Shown here one piece after another: positions 60,301 to 64,000 of a stretch of 64,000 nucleotides of DNA. Position numbers and translations under genes: made by a program. Source of the stretch: Unio delphinus. Taxonomy: Eukaryota; Mollusca; Bivalvia; Unionida; Unionidae. Location: NCBI GenBank assembly GCA_029339505.1, contig JAQISU010000169.1:5882001-5946000 (forward strand), in the 5' to 3' direction. The stretch's first letter is position 1. Each line of letters starts with the position of its first letter. The notes beneath the pieces were generated by a model. That model made no database searches, was not told the origin of the DNA, and saw only the letters and a program-made list of their open reading frames with translations.

Positions 60301-61993
60301 ACTAAACACAACCTGTTGATATGCCAGTTGATCTCTTTTTGCGGCTTTAAGAAAGATTTCTTTAGTCTTCCTTTTTGTCACCAATGATTTTGCTGGCTCA
60401 ATGTGCAATCGTTTCTTTTCTTTCTCAACGACAACCTTTTTCCTTTCAAGCTCTGGCTTGTATTGGCGACATGCAGTGCACATATTCTGACCAAGGGCTT
60501 CAATTTTTCCATATGCAGCTTCATTTGTAGGTGCAGTTTCAGACTCTTTCAACCACGACTTCTGTAATGTATATATTGAAGAGGACACAAAATGCATCCT
60601 CGAGCGTTCAGTTTTCTTTTAAACTGACCAACTAAATTTCCATCGACAATTTGTTCCAGCCATTCCTTATGTTTTTTTAAAAACCTTTAACTAAACTTTT
60701 CATGTCATCGTCTCTCTCAACAACCAAAGATGCCATTTTTTGCAAGCACGCTTCTTCTTTCCATTACCATCAGTTTCCTTTACAAGAAGATTCATTGGAT
60801 GAATTTAAACTTTTGACCAATCAGAATACTCTTTATGAGAGTCATAGCCTAACTAATATATGGAGTGAATATGTTACAAGGGTTGTTGCGGAATGGGACT
60901 GAAAAGAACGGTTAAAACCAGGATAAGAACGGACCGGACATTATTTTAAAAAAATGGACTATATCATGAAAAATCGTATTAAAGTCAGGAGAAAAGCGGA
61001 ATTCCGTTTTAAAATGGAGAAAATTCATGTCTGCACTAAGCTGTGTCTAGCTGCTTGTGCCCCATATAGTTTTACCTGTTTAGCCAATTTTGTGAATATT
61101 ATGCACATGCATTCACTCTTACCCTAATTTCTCTTCTAATATCCAATAAAAATCCATTAAGTTTTTCACCAATTATTCCAAATAAATTTGTCTACACAGT
61201 GATGTATTTTTTTTCCATTTGTTTAAGTCTTTCACAACTTATTTATACACTATTTATGAAAGTAACAAGAGCGCTACAATCTGCTAGATCCGCAAGAGCT
61301 CTATCATCATCGCTATGAGCATCCTCTTCTTCTGATGATTCAGTCTTAGAAACTTCTATTTCTGAATCTAAATCTCACAAAATATCGAACTGCCAAACAT
61401 AGTTTTCCTTTGCTTGCTCAAAATGTTTGAGATTAAACCCAAGAAACTCATTTCGCTCTCACCGTTATCAAGTCTTGTCTGCTATCTTTAAGATTTTCAT
61501 GCACAGAACATATATAGCGAAACTGCCCTCCGTTAGTAGCCCTTGGTTTCTAAATATTTCAAATTTGCTCAAAGAAAAGTAAAGTAGTTTCATTATATGT
61601 ACATTACATATACATGTACTTCTCATACCAAATTTAGCCCCCCCCCCCCCCCCCCCACCGGAACAGCCACCTGTCTTATAAGGCCACTTTCCTGGTGCAG
61701 CAGGGGTGGCCATATAAGAGGGGGACTATTGTACAGTTATAAGTTCTCAATATCAGCTGACAGACCTTGTTGATATTATGTCACTAAGCAAACTTTAATT
61801 TTTAATCCCCTTTCTGCAGCTTGTTCTGATATCTCTACTTACCTATTCTGTGAATGTAGCTGATGGCACTGTTTGGAAAGTCATAGTTGATGACAAGATT
61901 AACTCCCTTGAAATCAATTCCTCTTCCCATCATATCCGTACATATTAAGATCCAGATCTTGCCTGCCCTGAAGCTTTTTACAACATTGTCTCT
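47107..61993 (-). CDS. DDX52: DEAD-box ATP-dependent RNA helicase DDX52/ROK1, last five coding exons
   Basis: Exons in transcription order: 61,993-61,843, 54,725-54,650, 49,227-49,156, 48,524-48,432 and 47,338-47,107, all with AG/GT borders and matching phases. They encode the helicase C domain: [20 protein letters not shown] with motif [21 protein letters not shown] leading into motif [12 protein letters not shown], then [29 protein letters not shown] and a lysine-rich tail. DDX52 (yeast Rok1) acts in the nucleolus in 18S rRNA processing of the small subunit. The AGK-W and AGCP-PEY blocks point to DDX52 over other DEAD-box members. The N-terminal half (Q motif, Walker A, DEAD) must lie beyond 64,000. 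It appears intact here. Confidence 0.93.
47527..47835 (-). repeat. SINE copy in the last DDX52 intron
   Basis: Body with CATGCTGCAGACATGTAGCA and a head with GGGATTGAACCC (inverted B box) and CTCTAACCGCTAGGCCAC (inverted A box). Near full length. Confidence 0.85.
48432..48524 (-). CDS. DDX52: DDX52 exon, basic linker
   Basis: 93 bp between ...TTTCAG and GTAAGT. Encodes [18 protein letters not shown] followed by YDLEKAKKR, highly basic and typical of the family's C-terminal extension. Confidence 0.92.
49156..49227 (-). CDS. DDX52: DDX52 exon, AGCPIPEY block
   Basis: 72 bp between ...TTTCAG and GTATGT. Encodes [20 protein letters not shown] and KLT. Confidence 0.93.
49806..49860. repeat. AT/TATG microsatellite
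   Basis: A short AT tract inside the hAT-like element. Confidence 0.8.
50081..51359 (-). pseudogene. hAT-type transposase remnant, two exons
   Basis: Exon 1 starts at 51,359 ([20 protein letters not shown] then [15 protein letters not shown]) and ends at a GTAAGT donor below 51,163, but its frame meets TAG at 51,174. Exon 2 begins after TTTTCCAG at 50,218: [31 protein letters not shown] with the hAT DEST block, ending at 50,081. The rest of the catalytic domain is missing, so the copy is dead and internally deleted. Confidence 0.7.
51713..53560. other. DDX52 intron, no feature seen
   Basis: AT-rich sequence with scattered short open frames and no recognised domain. Confidence 0.5.
53561..53660. 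repeat. 18-bp tandem repeat
   Basis: GTCATTCACATTGTGTTA repeats about five times with one partial unit. Confidence 0.9.
53725..54015 (-). repeat. SINE copy in DDX52 intron
   Basis: Body and tRNA-like head as at 47,527-47,835; inverted B box GGGATTGAACCC at ~53,953. Confidence 0.85.
54298..54535. repeat. 57-60-bp tandem repeat, four units
   Basis: Units of ATAAATCTTATCCCAATTTA plus CACTTGTCCCCAACATGATA. They lie ~115 bp from the motif VI exon. Confidence 0.88.
54650..54725 (-). CDS. DDX52: DDX52 exon with motif VI
   Basis: 76 bp between ...TTTCAG and GTACAT. Encodes [19 protein letters not shown]; the arginines contact ATP. Phase 1 in, phase 2 out. Confidence 0.94.
55352..56812. repeat. 45-bp minisatellite inside a tandem segmental duplication
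   Basis: Unit GCTCCCCATACCTGATGTTA plus CCTGATCAACAAGTGAGCTACTATG, 45 bp. Array 1 (55,405-55,945) is interrupted, array 2 (56,040-56,755) homogeneous. Both are preceded by a shared GACAGTAGGATTACAACCTG flank and followed by a shared CAATATTTAA-GACCTCTATGC flank, so array plus flanks were duplicated. Open frames on both strands are artefacts of a unit divisible by three. Confidence 0.93.
57030..57135 (+). repeat. SINE tail fragment
   Basis: ATCGCTATAAACTGCCACAC then AGCAATATGACTAAAAAAC, the 3' body of the SINE family, ending CACACTCAC. Confidence 0.75.
57243..57313. repeat. (AG)n microsatellite
   Basis: About 35 uninterrupted AG units. Confidence 0.97.
57355..57475 (+). repeat. SINE head fragment
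   Basis: GTCCTAGTGGTTAGAG matches the A box region; a degraded B box (GCAGATTTGAAGCCTGGC) and the first body bases follow. Confidence 0.7.
57476..59780. other. DDX52 intron, no gene seen
   Basis: No exon with matching phase. A GGTTTGGGGGTACTCCCCCA segment at ~59,487 resembles one at ~44,070. Confidence 0.5.
59805..59960 (-). repeat. Dispersed ORF fragment, copy 2
   Basis: Near duplicate of 60,230-60,380 (ACCCAAATACATCATCTATA then ATACAAATAATCCC). Confidence 0.8.
60230..60690 (-). repeat. Dispersed ORF fragment, copy 3 with zinc-finger-like region
   Basis: The longest copy: a frame from 60,597 to 60,256 with [18 protein letters not shown] and [20 protein letters not shown]; upstream, another frame has [18 protein letters not shown] and GCILCPL. 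Paired cysteines suggest a zinc finger from a DNA transposon N-terminus. Function not established. Confidence 0.5.
60691..61842. other. DDX52 intron, no gene seen
   Basis: Contains a ~50-bp direct repeat (AGTCAGGAGAAAAGCGGAAT at 59,979 and 60,985) and an 18-base C run at ~61,639-61,656. Confidence 0.5.
61843..61993 (-). CDS. DDX52: DDX52 exon with motifs IVa-V and start of VI
   Basis: Acceptor ...TTGACAG at 61,994 and donor GTAAGT below 61,843. Contains [17 protein letters not shown] and ends IHRI plus the first base of Gly. A start two bases later is possible at the acceptor. Confidence 0.92.
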
Positions 61994-62059
61994 CTGTCAA
62001 TTATAAAGATTATAATGTGAAAAACTATAGTCTAGCATATATGCTAAAAAGACGACTAA

Positions 62060-62176
62060 AATATAAAAATTGGCATCAGTAAATCAAGCAAAAAGTTATG
62101 TCAAAATTGGCATCAGTAAATCAAGCAAAAAGTTATGTCAAAATTGGCATCAGTAAATCAAGCAAAAAGTTATGTC
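62060..62176. repeat. 37-bp tandem repeat, three units
   Basis: AAAATTGGCATCAGTAAATC plus AAGCAAAAAGTTATGTC. Confidence 0.9.
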
Positions 62177-62221
62177 TTATTTCTTCTTTAGAGAGAAAAC
62201 CAGTAAGACCAGGCCCTTGCT

Positions 62222-62305
62222 TGCAACAGTGAACCAAGCAAAACACTGTACCAAGTAAAACACTGTACCAAGCAAAACACTGTACCAAGCAAAACACTGT
62301 ACACT
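62222..62305. repeat. 17-bp tandem repeat, about five units
   Basis: ACCAAGCAAAACACTGT repeats with minor changes. Confidence 0.9.
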
Positions 62306-62379
62306 GGCTGTATCAGGTTCTGAAGGAAAAAATACATTAAACCCCACAAAACCAAACTCTTATTGTGACTGAGAGTGAT

Positions 62380-62760
62380 CATATCAGGTCTCTTCTTTCA
62401 AGCGGGAACCATGTCTTACCAAGTTTCTATTTGCAACAGAAAACTGCAAAACATAGTCATGGATTCTCATGCAATAGAGAACCTACAAAACAGTCATGTC
62501 AGGACTTTATGATAATTATTGCATACCAGTGTCATATTAAGTCTCTCCTTGCAGCAGAGAAACATACAACACTCATATCTAGTCTCTCATTGCATCAGTG
62601 AACCTTGCAAAACAGTGTCATGTCAGGAATTCCTTTTCATAATCATGCCAACCATTGTCTTATCAAGTCTCTCCTTGCAACAGAACCATACAACACTCAT
62701 ATCAAGTCTTTACCTGCAACAGTGAACCTTGCAAAACAGTGTCATGTCATGAATTTTCTT
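62380..62760. repeat. Diverged ~90-bp tandem repeat
   Basis: Recurring TCATATCAAGTCTCTCCTTG, CAACAG, CAAAACAGTGTCATGTCA blocks in about four units. Confidence 0.6.
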
Positions 62761-63464
62761 ATGATAGAGCACCATACAAAATGTCATTTTTTATTTTTCC
62801 TGTTAGAATAAGGATATAAAGTCGTATTTGAGGATTTCATATTAAAGGCAAATTTTAATAAAAACAAAACATTGGAGTTCAGTTTAAAACAAACTAGATA
62901 TAAGAAGTCTTCAGGTGAAAACCACATGATACAATTTGAGGAGTAAAAGTAATGACAAGATTTTCAAGATTGCTGACATGGTGGCCATCACGTCAGCACC
63001 ATTTTCATTTTGTTCCAATTGAATATCACAGGATGTCTTTGGGGTTAAATCCTATAACACGTCTAGATGTTTAAGAGGAGCAAGTCACCTGGTGAAAACC
63101 GCATTTCAATACGACTATTCAAGAGGATAGAGTATGACCAACCAACTAGTAGTATCAATAACAAGACTTTAAAGATGACTGCCATTTTGGGCAGATTGAA
63201 TGTTAGATTGGCACCATTTATTTATGACCAACTAGACATCATAAAAAGGTCTTCAGGTGAAAACTTCATTCAGAATTATTTTTGTCATAATCCAATGTTA
63301 ACATGACAATAAATTTTGTTTAAATTGGTTTTAATGGCAATTTTGATACAGTAACAAGCCATGGAAAGGGGAGCTAAGTGCCTTTTCCAAGGATGTATTG
63401 AGGCAGACTACTTGGGGTGGGATTGAACCTGCAACCTATTGATTACAGTGTGTTGTGATTTGTA
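62761..63464. other. DDX52 intron, no gene seen
   Basis: A GGGATTGAACCTGCAACC segment at ~63,420 is another tRNA-like or repeat tail; otherwise nothing. Confidence 0.45.
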
Positions 63465-63745
63465 TTTTTAGCATAGCTTTAATAATTTTTCATTCATATT
63501 ACTACAATGTCTGCAATGTGGCAGTTTACAGTGATGTCTAGCAATGGCACATCTTGCCACAGACATGTAGCATGTTCCACCCAGTCTCATTATTCTGACA
63601 CCAGGCCGACCAGTCCTAATACTAACCTCTTAATGCTGAATGAAAAGCGAGGCAGATGTTAGTACCATTTTTATAAATCTTTGGTACCACTCAGCTGGAA
63701 TCAAACCAATGACATCCTGCATCCGAGGCAGATGCTCTAACCGGA
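63465..63745 (-). repeat. SINE copy near right edge
   Basis: Body with AATGTGGCAGTTTACAGTGA and GACACCAGGCCGACCAGTCC, and a degraded head (GGAATCAAACC for the inverted B box). Confidence 0.8.
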
Positions 63746-64000
63746 GCAGTCTTAGATTCCAAGTCAAACTCCCGACATAATAAGCTACCACACCTCATTC
63801 CAATTAGGATTAGCCATAACAAGATTTTCAAATGTCTGCTGTGTTAGCCATAATGACTTTCTGAACAGCACCATTTTTAAAACTTTAGAGCCAACTAAAA
63901 AGTCTTTTTGTGAAATTCTAAATAAAACTTTCCATTTAGGAGGAGTAAATATTTAAAAAATTAAAGATGTCTGCCATGATGGACATAATGGATGTCAGAA

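Noticed and set aside
61468..61713. Glycine-rich minus-strand ORF
   Set aside because: The Gly run is a translated C homopolymer; no splice or domain support.

Overview
The window is eukaryotic: AT-rich, gene-poor, full of microsatellites, minisatellites and layered transposons, with one spliced host gene. I infer a mollusc, probably a gastropod, from the tRNA-derived SINE family with its conserved tail and from the general repeat style. This is not proven from the sequence alone.

Region 1-12,000 holds no gene I can support. It contains a pair of ~440 bp inverted repeats 5.3 kb apart (2.2 kb and 7.9 kb), a shorter inverted pair (4.6/5.1 kb), the 3' end of a non-LTR retrotransposon (5.6-6.5 kb), a SINE, long AT/AG tracts enclosing a probable solo LTR (8.63-9.45 kb), and a 63-bp minisatellite (10.5-11.5 kb).

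Region 12,357-32,676 is the centrepiece: an integrated Polinton/Maverick (adintovirus-like) element bounded by ~65 bp terminal inverted repeats. Minus-strand genes include a penton/fibre-like structural protein, a membrane/coiled-coil protein, a long coiled-coil protein, an adenovirus-type cysteine protease, a hydrophobic minor capsid-like protein, a double-jelly-roll-like major capsid protein, a basic glycine-rich protein and a conserved virion-type protein. From a divergent intergenic region the plus strand carries a family B polymerase, an SF1 helicase and an HNH domain. Further right are a retroviral-type integrase, a Zn-ribbon plus phospholipase A2 gene (both minus) and an FtsK/A32-like packaging ATPase (plus). 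Nearly every gene carries frameshifts or in-frame stops, so this copy looks dead. I report the breaks and do not repair them.

Inside it, at 14,374-21,569, sits a young LTR retrotransposon: 1,151-bp LTRs with about five differences, AAAAT target duplication, tRNA-Pro-type primer site. Its pol order is protease-integrase-RT-RNase H, with integrase before RT, as in the Gmr1 group of Ty3/Gypsy elements. At 34.3-36.35 kb lie scrambled pieces of a second, inverted and diverged relative of the Polinton.

From 39.5 to 44.5 kb there are fused non-LTR retrotransposon fragments, an inverted copy and a decayed gag. From 47.1 to 62.0 kb the minus strand carries the last five coding exons of a DDX52/ROK1 DEAD-box RNA helicase with matching splice phases; upstream exons lie beyond the window. 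Its introns hold a hAT-like transposon with TIRs and target duplication (49,341-51,705), SINEs, a 45-bp minisatellite inside a larger duplication, and dispersed zinc-finger-like ORF fragments. A 23-bp minisatellite of more than 50 units lies just downstream of the gene.
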